From Phycicoccus sp. CSK15P-2 (lineage in GTDB: Bacteria > Actinomycetota > Actinomycetes > Actinomycetales > Dermatophilaceae), in contig NZ_JAFDVE010000014.1 in the NCBI RefSeq assembly GCF_016888005.1, positions 62,001 to 126,000 on the forward strand: a stretch of 64,000 nt of DNA. Reading direction: 5' to 3'. This document shows, piece after piece, positions 52,440-61,331 of the stretch (positions are counted from its first letter, which is position 1; each line of letters begins with the position of its first letter). Both the position numbers and the translations under genes were made by a program. The notes beneath the pieces are model-generated. The model had not been told where the DNA came from and searched no databases. It was given only the letters and a program-made list of their open reading frames with translations.

Positions 52440-54566
52440 TCAGCCGGCGCGGACCACCCCGTGCCGGCCCGGCGTCGGCGACGGCCGGTCGGAACCCTTC
52501 GGGGCGGAGTCGCCGGTCGGGGCGTCGCCCTCGCCGCCGGCTGCCGCGAGCCGGGCACCAGGGGTCGGGAACGACGGGTAGTACTCCATCGTGCCGGCGG
52601 CGTCCATCACGATCGGGGTCGTCCCGGACAGGTTGTGCACCCGGATGTCGTTCTGGCTCCAGACATCGGTCATCGTCATGTTCGAGACGACCTGGCCCGG
52701 GTACGGGTTGAGGTTGCTCACGTTCGGTCGTGCCGATCCGTCGTTCCGCCAGAGGGTGATGACGGTGCGGTTCTTGGGCTGCGCCACGGTCGTGTTCGAC
52801 ACGACGGCCGTCGTGTTGTACCCGGCGATCGGTGACGGCACCTTGACGGCGCGGGACTGGTTGTGCCCGAGGTCCGAGAACAGGCCCTGGCCGATGCGGG
52901 AGTCGACGAAGCGCGTCGGCGTCTCGAGGCTCCGGTAGCGCCAGCCGTAGTCCTCGTCCGAGTCACGGAAGTAGACGCCCACGACGTCGACGACGATGTG
53001 CGCGGTTCCGAGCGAGGCGTTGTAGATGCCGATCCGGGGGATGGGGACCTCCGGGTAGTCGCATTCGGCCCGGCAGCGACCGGCCTTGATGATCGACATG
53101 TTCGGCACCGTCTTGCCGGCGTCGAAGTTCAGGGTCGAGGTCTTCGACAGCTCGGACCTGTCGGAGCCGTCGAACGCCGTCAGGTGGCCGGACCGGCTGG
53201 GCTGGGTCACCGTGACGTTGACCGCGTAGGCCATGACGCGTGGGTCGAACTCGGGGCCGAAGCTCACGGTGGTCCAGAGCCAGGACTTCGGGCCGAGGGG
53301 CTCCTTGCCCCAGTCCGCCGTCCGGGTGTCGACGACGCGGGTGGGCTCGATCGAGTTGAACCCGGCCAGCTCGGTGGTCTCGGACCGTGCCGTGCTGGTC
53401 GGCGAGTGGTAGTACCCGACGACGTCGGCCGCGACGTGGGTGGAGCCCGCCCTGTTGTAGATGCGCACCTTGCCGGTCGAGGACACCGGGATGGTCACGA
53501 GGTTCGCGCCCACCCAGCCCGCGTTGAAGTTCACCGACGACGCGGTGGGGCGCGAGCGGTTCGTCGGGTAGACCGTGAGGTAGCCGCGCTTCGTCGGCTT
53601 GATCGCGGTGATGTTGAGAACGACGGCGGAGACCCCTGCCGACGGGACGCCGCCGCGGCCGACGACCTTGACGTCCTTGAACGCGCGCTGGCCGATGGGC
53701 GTCGTCGTCGAGACCCCGACCTTGCGGCGGGTGTCGAGCAGCCGCGCCGCGGGCAGCGGGGTGTAGGTGCCGCCGGCCCGCACGGTGGCGACGAGGGTGA
53801 GGCTGACGACGCGGTCGCCGCTGTCGCTCGGGAGCGTCAGCCAGGCGGTCGTCCCGCCGGCGGTCCGCGGGTGGGCGGCGATGTCTACCGTGCAGGACCC
53901 GCCGGCCGGGACGGTCTTCGACGAGCAGGTGTCGTTCCTGGTGACCCACACCCCGTCGCCCGGCACGGCGAGAGCGCCGAAGGTCGTCTCCTCCTCCGCC
54001 GACACGGTGACCGTGCGGTAGTCCGTGGTCTCGCCGAGGGCCACGTCACCGAACCGCTCGTAGTCCACCGTGGAGTCGTAGCGGAGCTCGCCGACGTTGG
54101 CGGGCTCACCCTCCTCGCAGCTCAGCGAGTAGGTGGCGGCGAGGGAGTCGATGACGCCCTCCCCGTCGCGGCTGACCTCGTGGATGGTCACGGTGCCTCC
54201 GCCTCCGCCACAGGTGCTGCCGTCCCCCTGGACGTCGAGGCCCACGGTGCCGGCCCCGGACGACCGGGCGACCGAGAACGTGCCGGGCGTGAGGTCGCCG
54301 TCGGCCGGGCCGCTGATGGTCGCGGTCCACGGGTCGAGGACCGCCGAGAACGTCACGGAGTCCTTCGCCGGGGTGACGGTGAGGTTCGAGCTCCCGACGG
54401 ACGAGTAGCCCCCGGCGTCGAGCAGGGAAGAGCCCTCGACCCCTTCTGTGGTGAAGGCGGAGAAGGCCTCCCGGGGCGAGACGCCGGCCCCGGCGGCGGG
54501 AACGGTGAGCAGTGGTGCGACGAGCGCGGCGAGGGAGAGTGCTCCCGTGATGATGCGGCGTGACAT
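52440..54566 (-). CDS. Large secreted protein with three beta-rich cell-surface repeats
   Basis: 708 aa. A signal peptide (ITGALSLAALVAPLLTVPAAGA) is followed by an N-terminal region with a choice-of-anchor/HYDIN-like module (RYDSTVDYERFGDVALGETTDYRTVTVS...CTVDIAAHP). Three ~130-residue repeats begin PAARLLDTR, EPTRVVDTR and TPTRFVDSR, and end near DVVGYYHS, DVVGVYFR and DAAGTMEYY. Such repeats occur in actinobacterial surface proteins and may bind carbohydrate. No membrane anchor or sorting signal is visible, so it is probably released. Function unknown. Confidence 0.82.
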   Translation of the reverse strand: MSRRIITGALSLAALVAPLLTVPAAGAGVSPREAFSAFTTEGVEGSSLLDAGGYSSVGSSNLTVTPAKDSVTFSAVLDPWTATISGPADGDLTPGTFSVARSSGAGTVGLDVQGDGSTCGGGGGTVTIHEVSRDGEGVIDSLAATYSLSCEEGEPANVGELRYDSTVDYERFGDVALGETTDYRTVTVSAEEETTFGALAVPGDGVWVTRNDTCSSKTVPAGGSCTVDIAAHPRTAGGTTAWLTLPSDSGDRVVSLTLVATVRAGGTYTPLPAARLLDTRRKVGVSTTTPIGQRAFKDVKVVGRGGVPSAGVSAVVLNITAIKPTKRGYLTVYPTNRSRPTASSVNFNAGWVGANLVTIPVSSTGKVRIYNRAGSTHVAADVVGYYHSPTSTARSETTELAGFNSIEPTRVVDTRTADWGKEPLGPKSWLWTTVSFGPEFDPRVMAYAVNVTVTQPSRSGHLTAFDGSDRSELSKTSTLNFDAGKTVPNMSIIKAGRCRAECDYPEVPIPRIGIYNASLGTAHIVVDVVGVYFRDSDEDYGWRYRSLETPTRFVDSRIGQGLFSDLGHNQSRAVKVPSPIAGYNTTAVVSNTTVAQPKNRTVITLWRNDGSARPNVSNLNPYPGQVVSNMTMTDVWSQNDIRVHNLSGTTPIVMDAAGTMEYYPSFPTPGARLAAAGGEGDAPTGDSAPKGSDRPSPTPGRHGVVRAG

Positions 54567-54737
54567 CGGTGTGTCGAACCCCCAGATGAGCGGATGGTGG
54601 AGCCGGGCGAACGGAGCATACGGTGGTGCGGCCGCCGTGCTCACGGGCTTCGGGAATGTTGCGAGAACTCGCAACCCGGAGGGCGTCGAGGGGCCCGATG
54701 ACGCGGTGCTCCGACGCCGCGCTGCCAGAATCCCGGC

Positions 54738-55781
54738 ATGGAGGTTCCCCAGCACTGGGTCCGGGTCGACGGGCACAGCCCGCACCTGGGCCGTCGCGGC
54801 GGCCGGGTCTCGGTGTGGGGCTGGTCCTCGGAGTCCGACGCCGGGGCCGAGGAGGTGGGCCGTCGACGGCTCGCGGAGACCCTGGAGCGCATCGAGCGTG
54901 AGGGCGGGCTGCCCCCGGGGCATGGCTACTACCCGAGGACGCCGCTGCGGGAGCCGCTCCTCGAGGAGGTGGCCGGAGCGGACGGTCGTCGCCTCGGAGT
55001 CGTCACCCGGAACCGGATGGGATGCGAGGTGCTGTGCACCGACGTCCTCTTCGTCGCGGACGTCGACGTCCCCGAGCTCGCCGACGAGCCGCGGCCGGAA
55101 CGTGGTGCCGAGCGGCGGTCGTCCGGTGGGGTGGGGCGGTTCATCCGCCGGGTCGTCCTCGGGCGGCCCGACCCGACGCCGATGGCGCCGGGTGCACAGG
55201 ACGCCTCCGGCCTCGACGCACCGGCCGAGCCGGTCTCGTCGGTCGCGGCCGGGTACGCGGCGTACCCGTCGCTTCCGGGTGAGGGGGCGCGGGTCACCGC
55301 GACCGGCCCGTCGACGCCCTCGGTCGCCGAGAGCCTCGCGTGCGAGCCCGCGTGGGAGTTCGCCCGGCTACACCCCGACCTCGGGGTGCGGGTGTACCGC
55401 ACGGCGGCGGGGCTGCGGGTGCTCGTCACGGGCGCGGACGCGGGGCCGGCGTCGGACACCGCCCGAGCGCTGCTCACCGAGCTGCGCTCGGACCCGCTGT
55501 ACGTCGAGCTCTGCTCGACCCACGACAGCTACCGGGCGCGTCTGACCCCCAAGCCGTTCCGCGTCGGCGTGCCGGCCCTGGGCGTGCGGTGGCCGTGCCC
55601 GGACGACGCCGCCGAGCGCGGCTGGCTGCGGTGGGTCGACCGGTACGACGAGGCGTCGGCGGGGGCGTCGGTGTGCCGCCTGCTCAGCGCGTCCGGGCCG
55701 GTGCCCTCCGCCGACGAGCAGGCGCTCGTCGAGCTGCACGACGAGCGCACGGGGGTCGGCAGCCGGCTCCCGCTGGCCTGA
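54738..55781 (+). CDS. Conserved protein of unknown function
   Basis: 347 aa, cytoplasmic by appearance. The N terminus (MEVPQHWVRVDGHSPHLGRRGGRVSVWGWSSESDAGAEEVGRRRLAETLERIERE) and C-terminal part (GVRVYRTAAGLRVLVTG...DPLYVELCSTHDSYRARLTPKPFRVGVPALGVRWP) are ordered; the middle is Pro/Ala-rich. The YRTAAGLR...RARLTPKP...RWP pattern recurs in proteins from unrelated bacteria, but I know of no assigned function. The ATG follows CAGAAT (54726-54731) by six bases. A long palindrome starts 12 bp after the stop. Confidence 0.7.
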   Translation: MEVPQHWVRVDGHSPHLGRRGGRVSVWGWSSESDAGAEEVGRRRLAETLERIEREGGLPPGHGYYPRTPLREPLLEEVAGADGRRLGVVTRNRMGCEVLCTDVLFVADVDVPELADEPRPERGAERRSSGGVGRFIRRVVLGRPDPTPMAPGAQDASGLDAPAEPVSSVAAGYAAYPSLPGEGARVTATGPSTPSVAESLACEPAWEFARLHPDLGVRVYRTAAGLRVLVTGADAGPASDTARALLTELRSDPLYVELCSTHDSYRARLTPKPFRVGVPALGVRWPCPDDAAERGWLRWVDRYDEASAGASVCRLLSASGPVPSADEQALVELHDERTGVGSRLPLA

Positions 55782-55793
55782 CGCGAGGCGCAT

Positions 55794-55861
55794 CCGGACG
55801 AGGATGCGCGACACGCGGACCAGCGGCGCCGCGCATCCGCGTGTCGCGCACCCTCGTCCGG
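55794..55861. repeat. 26-bp-arm near-perfect palindrome
   Basis: The arm at 55794-55819 (starts CCGGACGAGGATGCGCGACA) pairs at 25 of 26 positions with 55836-55861. The 16-nt loop contains the small palindrome GCGGCGCCGC. It lies 12 bp after the 347-aa gene and 15 bp before the tRNA terminator. A normal terminator is separately present, so this element is something else. Confidence 0.85.
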
Positions 55862-55875
55862 CGGCGCAGACGACG

Positions 55876-55903
55876 AAGGCCCCCTCGCACGCTCGGGGGC
55901 CTT
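55876..55903. terminator. Terminator of tRNA-Ser(GGA), bidirectional
   Basis: AAGGCCCCC (55876-55884) pairs perfectly with GGGGGCCTT (55895-55903). It begins 6 nt beyond the encoded CCA of the minus-strand tRNA. It can also stop plus-strand transcription from the 347-aa gene. Confidence 0.8.
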
Positions 55904-55909
55904 GTCGGA

Positions 55910-55999
55910 TGGCGGAGGATGCGGGATTTGAACCCGCGAGGGGTTTCATCCCCAACACGATTTCCAATCGTGCGCACTAGGCCACTATGCGAATCCTCC
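55910..55999 (-). tRNA. tRNA-Ser(GGA)
   Basis: On the minus strand, acceptor GGAGGAT (5' end at 55999) pairs with ATCCTCC (plus 55914-55920). The anticodon stem CACGA/TCGTG encloses loop TTGGAAA with anticodon GGA. A long variable arm and encoded CCA (ending at 55910) are present. It is the second Ser tRNA in the window. Confidence 0.97.
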
Positions 56000-56130
56000 G
56001 CCGAGGAGGGTACCCGAGCCCGCGGGCCGCGCCGAAATCGTGGGGGCGGGGGCGAGGTGCTGCCGTGGTCCGCGATCGGCCGGGGGCGGGGTGATTTCCG
56101 CGCCCGGGCGCTCACCCGTACCATCGTCTG

Positions 56131-56221
56131 CGGCACCCCGCGTGGTGGTACCCCGCTGAACTCCCCCAGGGCAGGAATGCAGCAAGGGCAGGTGGGCTCT
56201 TCCAGGTACGCGGGGTGTCCT
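56131..56221 (+). ncRNA. ffs: Signal recognition particle RNA, small bacterial type
   Basis: The outer stem GGCACCCCGCGT pairs with ACGCGGGGTGTCC near 56208-56220. The conserved Ffh-binding helix is GGCAGGAATGCAGCAAGGGC (56170-56189), with the symmetric and asymmetric loops and a GNAR-type apical loop region. The length is about 90 nt. TACCAT at 56119-56124 is a good -10. It is convergent with the FrnE-like gene, and dnaX lies beyond, a usual actinobacterial setting. Confidence 0.92.
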
Positions 56222-56232
56222 CGTGTCCGGGG

Positions 56233-57051
56233 TCAGGAGGTGACCGGAGCCTCCGCGCGCTCCTCCGGCGCGCACACGCCGCCGCAGCCGCCGGCTCCGC
56301 ATCCGCAGCCGGATGGGGACGCCTCGGCCGCCGGCTGCTCGGCGGCTCCGGAGCCGCAGGCGTCGCCACAGCACCCACCGCCGCAGCCACCCCCGGTGGG
56401 GAGCTCCTCGTCGGTGCCCTGGAGGTCCCAGACCTGACGGATGACCTGGAGCAGCGTCTCGACCGGCTGGGCGCCGGTGACGCCGTACTTCTGGTCGAGA
56501 ACGAACATCGGGACCGACGTGATGCCGATCTGCGAGGCCAGCGCCTCGTCGGTGCGGACGTCGATGCCGAAGTCGTCGGACGTCAGCAGCTCGTGGACGG
56601 CGCTCTCCTCGAGACCGGCCTCGACGGCGAGCCGGACGAGGGTGTCGTGGTCGCCGATCGCGGCGCCCTCGGAGTACCAGGCCCGCAGCACGCGGTCGGT
56701 GACGTCGGCCTCGCGGTCGAGCGAGCGCGCGTAGTGGAGCAGCCGGTGCGCGTCGTAGGAGTTGCCGCCGACGAGCTGCTCCCACTGGAAGTCGAGCCCG
56801 ACGGCCGCGGCGTCGCGCGCCATCTGCTCGTGCTGGGCGCGCATGTTCTCCTCGGTCGTGCCGTACTTGGCGGCGAGACGTTCGAGGTGCGGGGTGTGGT
56901 CGACGGCCTCGGCTCCGCGGTCGAGCTGGAAGGAGCGCCAGACCACGCCGATCTCGTCGCGGTGCTCGAACTGCTCGAGGGCGAGCTCGAGGTGACGCCG
57001 CCCGAGGTGGCAGAACGGGCAGAGGATGTCGGACCACACGTCGATACGCAT
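56233..57051 (-). CDS. DsbA-family oxidoreductase, FrnE-like, with Cys/Gly-rich tail
   Basis: 272 aa. A thioredoxin-fold DsbA/FrnE domain starts at once: MRIDVWSDILCPFCHLGRRHLELAL with Cys11-Pro-Phe-Cys14, and later GITSVPMFVLDQKYGVTGAQP with the cis-proline. No signal peptide is seen, so it is cytoplasmic. After residue ~225 comes an unusual tail with eight cysteines in Gly-rich sequence (GGGCGGGCCGDACG, GCGCGAGGCGGVC), which suggests metal binding. The ATG is six bases from TACCCT on the minus strand (plus AGGGTA 57058-57063). Function: thiol-disulfide isomerase; the tail's role is unknown. Confidence 0.88.
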   Translation of the reverse strand: MRIDVWSDILCPFCHLGRRHLELALEQFEHRDEIGVVWRSFQLDRGAEAVDHTPHLERLAAKYGTTEENMRAQHEQMARDAAAVGLDFQWEQLVGGNSYDAHRLLHYARSLDREADVTDRVLRAWYSEGAAIGDHDTLVRLAVEAGLEESAVHELLTSDDFGIDVRTDEALASQIGITSVPMFVLDQKYGVTGAQPVETLLQVIRQVWDLQGTDEELPTGGGCGGGCCGDACGSGAAEQPAAEASPSGCGCGAGGCGGVCAPEERAEAPVTS

Positions 57052-57186
57052 CCGTCGAGGGTACGTGAGCCCGGGGGCGCTCGGTCCGCGCGCCGCGAGC
57101 CCGTCGGGAACCGGGTCACGGAGTGGACGTCCACAGCGCCGGAACGGACGTTCCCGGGTGTCGTCCACGGCGGCTAGGTTGGACCG

Positions 57187-59391
57187 GTGAGCACCGCCCT
57201 GTACCGCCGCTACCGGCCCGAGACCTTCTCGGACGTCATCGGCCAGGAGCACGTGACCGAGCCGCTCATGCAGGCCCTGCGCACCGGACGGGTCGGCCAC
57301 GCCTACCTCTTCTCCGGGCCGCGCGGCTGTGGCAAGACCACGAGCGCTCGCATCCTCGCCCGCTGCCTCAACTGCGAGCAGGGTCCGACCCCCGAGCCCT
57401 GCGGGGCGTGCGACTCGTGTGTGGCGCTGGCCCGCGGCGGGCCCGGGACGGTCGACGTCATCGAGATCGACGCCGCCAGCCACGGCGGTGTCGACGACGC
57501 CCGAGACCTGCGCGAACGCGCGTCCTACGGGCCGGCGCAGAGCCGCTACAAGATCTACATCATCGACGAGGCGCACATGGTGACGCCGCAGGGCTTCAAC
57601 GCGCTGCTCAAGATCGTCGAGGAGCCGCCCGAGCACGTGAAGTTCGTCTTCGCCACGACCGAGCCCGAGAAGGTCATCGGCACCATCCGCTCGCGCACCC
57701 ACCACTACCCCTTCCGGCTCGTGCCACCGGCCAGGCTGCAGACGTACATGGAGGAGCTCTGCGCCAAGGAGGCCGTCACGGTCGCCCCCGGCGTGCTCTC
57801 GTTCGTCGTCCGCTCCGGGGGTGGTTCGGTGCGCGACTCGCTGTCCGTCCTCGACCAGCTGATGGCGGGCTCGGGGGACGCCGGCCTGACGTACGAGTCC
57901 GCCGCTGCCCTGCTCGGGTTCACCGACGGCGAGCTCCTCGACGCCACGGTCGACGCCTTCGCCGCGGCGGACGCCGCCGCCGTGTTCCGCACCATCGACA
58001 AGGTCGTCGAGACCGGCCTCGACCCGCGGCGCTTCGTCGAGGACCTCCTCGAACGGCTGCGCGACCTCATCGTCGTCGAGGCGGTCCGGGAGGGCGCGGG
58101 TCAGGTGCTGCGGCACCTCCCCGAGGACCAGGTCGAGCGGATGCGCCGCCAGGCCGCGTCCTTCGGTGCCGGTGCGCTCTCGCGGGCGGCCGACATCGTC
58201 AACTCCGGGCTCACCGAGATGACCGGCGCCACCGCGCCACGGCTCCAGCTCGAGCTCATCGCCGCCCGTGTCCTCCTGCCGGGGGCCGCGGGGGAGGCCG
58301 GGTACGCCGCCCGGCTCGACCGCCTCGAACGGCGCCTCGAGGTCGGCGGTGTCCCGAGCCCGGCGACCGCGTCCTTCGTCCCCCCGCCGGCGGCGGCCGC
58401 CGCCCCGGCTGCGCCGTCTCCCGCGTCGGCCCCCCCGGCCGCCGGTTCGGACGCGCTGCCGACCGCGCCACGGCCGGAGCCGGAGCGCACCCCCGAGCCC
58501 GCCGTCGCCCCCGAGCCGGCCGTCGCCCCCGAGCCGGAGCGTCCGGCAGCGATGGACGCCGTGGTCGAGCCCGCGCCGTCCGCGCCGCCGGTTCCGGCCG
58601 AGCCGAACGCTCCGGCGGAGCCGGGGCCGGGTGCGCCCGTGGAGCCCGCCGCGGCCGAGCAGGCGGGTCCCGAGTCCCCGGTCGCCCCACCCGAGCCCGT
58701 CGCGTCGGCACCGGCTCCCGCGCCGGCGCCGGCGCCGCAGGCCAAGGGTCCCGGCGGTCTCGACACCGACGCCCTGCGGCGCTCGTGGCCCGACGTCCTC
58801 ACCAAGCTCTTCGAGATGCGCCGCGGCACGTGGACCCTCGTGTCGCAGAACGCCCAGGTCGCCGAGTACGACGGCCAGCGCGTCCTCCTGGCGATCTCCA
58901 CCACCGGGCTCGCCGACACCTTCCGGCGCGGCGCGCACGCCGAGTACGTGCGGCAGGCGCTCATCGACGTCCTCGGCGTCGACGCCCGGGTCGAGGGCGT
59001 CCCCGGAGAGCTGCCGGCCGAACCCGTCGGCGGCACGCGGCCCTCCCCGCAGCAGCCGGCCGACCCGCCCACGCAGTCCGCGCCACCCGGCGGCCCGGTG
59101 CCGTCCCCGGCCGAGCCGGACGCCCCCGAGCCTCCGGAGCCCTCGGCGCAGTCCCCGAGCTGGTCCGACGCCCCGCCCCCGCCCGAGTCCGGGCCCGCGT
59201 GGGCGAGCCCGCTCGAGCAGGCCCGGGCAGCGGTCGCGCAGGAGTCCGACACCCCCCCGCCACCGGCGCACGAGGTCGACGACACCGCGATCAGCGACGA
59301 CGACGAGTCCATCGACGACCTCACCGATGTCGGCGTCCCGGTCGTCGAGCGCATCCTCGGCGGGACGGTCATCCACGAGGAACCCCGGTGA
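57187..59391 (+). CDS. dnaX: DNA polymerase III subunit gamma/tau
   Basis: 734 aa. The AAA+ clamp-loader domain has Walker A GPRGCGKTT (44-52), zinc-binding cysteines around 60-78 (CLNCEQGPTPEPCGACDSC), Walker B IYIIDEAHM and a sensor SRTHHYPFRL. Two long Pro/Ala/Glu-rich linkers (roughly 395-520 and 610-700) surround a C-terminal domain (LRRSWPDVLTKLFEMRRGTWTLVSQNAQV). The GTG follows TAGGTT (57175-57180) by six bases. A perfect GTGGACGTCCAC palindrome lies upstream at 57123-57134. It is coupled to plsC by a 4-bp overlap. Confidence 0.96.
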   Translation: MSTALYRRYRPETFSDVIGQEHVTEPLMQALRTGRVGHAYLFSGPRGCGKTTSARILARCLNCEQGPTPEPCGACDSCVALARGGPGTVDVIEIDAASHGGVDDARDLRERASYGPAQSRYKIYIIDEAHMVTPQGFNALLKIVEEPPEHVKFVFATTEPEKVIGTIRSRTHHYPFRLVPPARLQTYMEELCAKEAVTVAPGVLSFVVRSGGGSVRDSLSVLDQLMAGSGDAGLTYESAAALLGFTDGELLDATVDAFAAADAAAVFRTIDKVVETGLDPRRFVEDLLERLRDLIVVEAVREGAGQVLRHLPEDQVERMRRQAASFGAGALSRAADIVNSGLTEMTGATAPRLQLELIAARVLLPGAAGEAGYAARLDRLERRLEVGGVPSPATASFVPPPAAAAAPAAPSPASAPPAAGSDALPTAPRPEPERTPEPAVAPEPAVAPEPERPAAMDAVVEPAPSAPPVPAEPNAPAEPGPGAPVEPAAAEQAGPESPVAPPEPVASAPAPAPAPAPQAKGPGGLDTDALRRSWPDVLTKLFEMRRGTWTLVSQNAQVAEYDGQRVLLAISTTGLADTFRRGAHAEYVRQALIDVLGVDARVEGVPGELPAEPVGGTRPSPQQPADPPTQSAPPGGPVPSPAEPDAPEPPEPSAQSPSWSDAPPPPESGPAWASPLEQARAAVAQESDTPPPPAHEVDDTAISDDDESIDDLTDVGVPVVERILGGTVIHEEPR

Positions 59392-60083
59392 GCCGAGCGG
59401 CCTACCGGGCGAGCCACCTCGTCGTGGCGCCGCTGGCGAAGGCCGTCTGGCGGCCCACCGTCACCGGGACCGAGAAGGTCCCGCGCAGCGGCGGCGTCAT
59501 CCTCGCGAGCAACCACCTCTCCTTCATCGACTCCTTCGCCATCCCGATCGTCGCCCCGCGGCCGGTCAGCTTCCTCGCGAAGTCCGACTACTTCACGGGC
59601 ACCGGGCTCGGCGGCGCGGTGCGCCGTGGGTTCTTCGAGACGATCGAGGCCATCCCCGTCGACCGGCACTCCTCGCGGGCCGCCCAGGAGTCGCTGGACT
59701 CCGCGCTCGAGGTGCTGAAGCGGGGGCGCGCCTTCGGCATCTACCCCGAGGGCACCCGCTCCCGTGACGGTCGGCTCTACAAGGGCCGCACCGGGGTCGC
59801 CTGGCTCGCGCTGACCGCCGACGTCCCCGTGGTCCCGGTCGGGCTCGTCGGCACCGACCAGGTGCAGCCCGTCGGCAGCAGCTTCCCGCGGCCGGCGAAG
59901 GTCCGGGTGGCCTTCGGGGACCCCATCTCCCCGGAGCCGTACCGCGAGATGCCGGCCGGCAAGGCGCGCCGGCTGCTCACCGACGCCGTCATGGACGCCA
60001 TCGCGGAGCTCACCGGGCAGGAGCGCGCCGACGGCCACAACGAGCTGCCGCCGGAGTCCACCGGCGCTGCCGTCGGCATCTGA
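59388..60083 (+). CDS. plsC: 1-acyl-sn-glycerol-3-phosphate acyltransferase-like protein
   Basis: 231 aa with the PlsC acyltransferase motifs NHLSFIDS (HX4D, near residue 43), SFLAKSDYFTG, FGIYPEGTRSRDGRLYKG and VPVVPVGLVGTD. It transfers an acyl group to lysophosphatidic acid or a similar acceptor at the membrane face. The GTG overlaps the dnaX stop (GTGA). It occupies the position where many actinobacteria carry the YbaB/EbfC nucleoid gene between dnaX and recR. The precise acceptor is not known. Confidence 0.87.
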   Translation: MSRAAYRASHLVVAPLAKAVWRPTVTGTEKVPRSGGVILASNHLSFIDSFAIPIVAPRPVSFLAKSDYFTGTGLGGAVRRGFFETIEAIPVDRHSSRAAQESLDSALEVLKRGRAFGIYPEGTRSRDGRLYKGRTGVAWLALTADVPVVPVGLVGTDQVQPVGSSFPRPAKVRVAFGDPISPEPYREMPAGKARRLLTDAVMDAIAELTGQERADGHNELPPESTGAAVGI

Positions 60084-60148
60084 GGAGCGGTGCCGTCCCT
60101 CGGGGCGCCGCACCTGCCGCGCCGCCTCCGAGGCCGTAGGCTCGGGGT

Positions 60149-60751
60149 GTGTACGAAGGCGCGGTGCAGGACCTCATCGACGAGCTCGGGCGACTGCCGG
60201 GCGTCGGCCCCAAGAGCGCTCAGCGCATCGCCTTCCACCTGCTGCAGGCCGACCCCGCCGACGTCGAACGGCTCACCCACGCGCTGAGCGAGGTCAAGGC
60301 CCGCGTCCGGTTCTGCGAGGTGTGCTTCAACGTCGCCGAGGCCGAGCGGTGCCGCATCTGCTCCGACCCGCGCCGGGACGAGACCTCCATCTGCGTCGTC
60401 GAGGAGCCCAAGGACGTCGTCGCCATCGAGCGCACTCGCGAGTTCCGCGGCCGCTACCACGTGCTCGGCGGCGCCATCAGCCCGATCGACGGCATCGGCC
60501 CACAGGACCTGCGCGTCCGCGAGCTCGTCGCCCGGCTCGGCGACACGAACGTCAGCGAGGTCATCATCGCCACCGACCCCAACCTCGAGGGCGAGGCGAC
60601 GGCCAGCTACCTCTCCCGGATGCTCCGCGACATCGGCGTTCCCCGGATCAGCAGGCTCGCCTCGGGCCTGCCCGTCGGCGGCGACCTCGAGTACGCCGAC
60701 GAGGTCACCCTCGGACGGGCCTTCGAGGGACGGAGGCTGCTCGATGCCTGA
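60149..60751 (+). CDS. recR: Recombination protein RecR
   Basis: 200 aa. The helix-hairpin-helix [20 protein letters not shown] leads to a zinc finger with Cys56, 59, 68 and 71, then a Toprim domain ([33 protein letters not shown]). It acts with RecF/RecO in loading RecA at gaps. GTG 60149 is six bases after TAGGCT (60137-60142). It overlaps the DUF5063 gene by 8 bp. Confidence 0.97.
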   Translation: MYEGAVQDLIDELGRLPGVGPKSAQRIAFHLLQADPADVERLTHALSEVKARVRFCEVCFNVAEAERCRICSDPRRDETSICVVEEPKDVVAIERTREFRGRYHVLGGAISPIDGIGPQDLRVRELVARLGDTNVSEVIIATDPNLEGEATASYLSRMLRDIGVPRISRLASGLPVGGDLEYADEVTLGRAFEGRRLLDA

Positions 60752-61331
60752 GACCACGATGCCGGAGACCGCCGAGCCGGTCGCCGCCGACTGGGCCGCC
60801 CTCGCCGACGAGACCGCGGACGACGCCCGCACTTACCTGGGGACCGTCCGCGACGTCGCGGCGGGTGCGGCTCCGGACGCCTCGCTGCCGATGCTGCTGC
60901 TCGCCCTCTCACAGGTGCTCGTGGCGGGGGCACGTCTCGGCGCGGTCGAGGACGTCGTCCCGGAGGAGCGGTTCGAGCCCGATACCCCGGACCACGAGCT
61001 CGCGCCGCTGCGCGAGAACCTCGCCCAGCTCTTCGAGGGCATCGACGAGTACGCCGACGTCGTCGACCCGCTGACCACCCCGGAGCTCGGCGTCGGCTCG
61101 GTGTCCAACGACATCGTCGACGTCGCCGCCGCACTCGCCCACGGGTTGGAGCACGCCGAGGCGGGCCGACCGCTCGAGGCACTGTGGTGGTGGCAGTTCA
61201 GCTACCTGTCGCACTGGGGCGAGCGGGCGGCATCCGCCCTCCGGGTGGTGCAGACGCTCCTCGCGCACGTCCGCCTGGACGCCGACGACGAGGCGGTCTC
61301 CGAGGCGGAGTTCGACGCCCTGCACCCCTGA
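60744..61331 (+). CDS. DUF5063 family protein
   Basis: 195 aa, largely helical, acidic: [51 protein letters not shown]...[14 protein letters not shown]...[31 protein letters not shown]. This matches the actinobacterial DUF5063 family, almost always next to recR. The function is unknown; linkage suggests a role in recombination or replication. The start overlaps recR, so it is translationally coupled. Confidence 0.85.
   Translation: MPETTMPETAEPVAADWAALADETADDARTYLGTVRDVAAGAAPDASLPMLLLALSQVLVAGARLGAVEDVVPEERFEPDTPDHELAPLRENLAQLFEGIDEYADVVDPLTTPELGVGSVSNDIVDVAAALAHGLEHAEAGRPLEALWWWQFSYLSHWGERAASALRVVQTLLAHVRLDADDEAVSEAEFDALHP

Noticed and set aside
57123-57134. DnaA box or origin element upstream of dnaX
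   Set aside because: GTGGACGTCCAC is a perfect 12-bp palindrome and contains a TCCACA-like half, but there is no cluster of TTGTCCACA boxes and no dnaA/dnaN, so an origin call is unsupported.
56233-59376. A 1047-codon minus-strand frame fused to the FrnE-like protein
   Set aside because: The extension is antisense to dnaX. The FrnE domain begins with its own ATG at 57051 behind a good -10.
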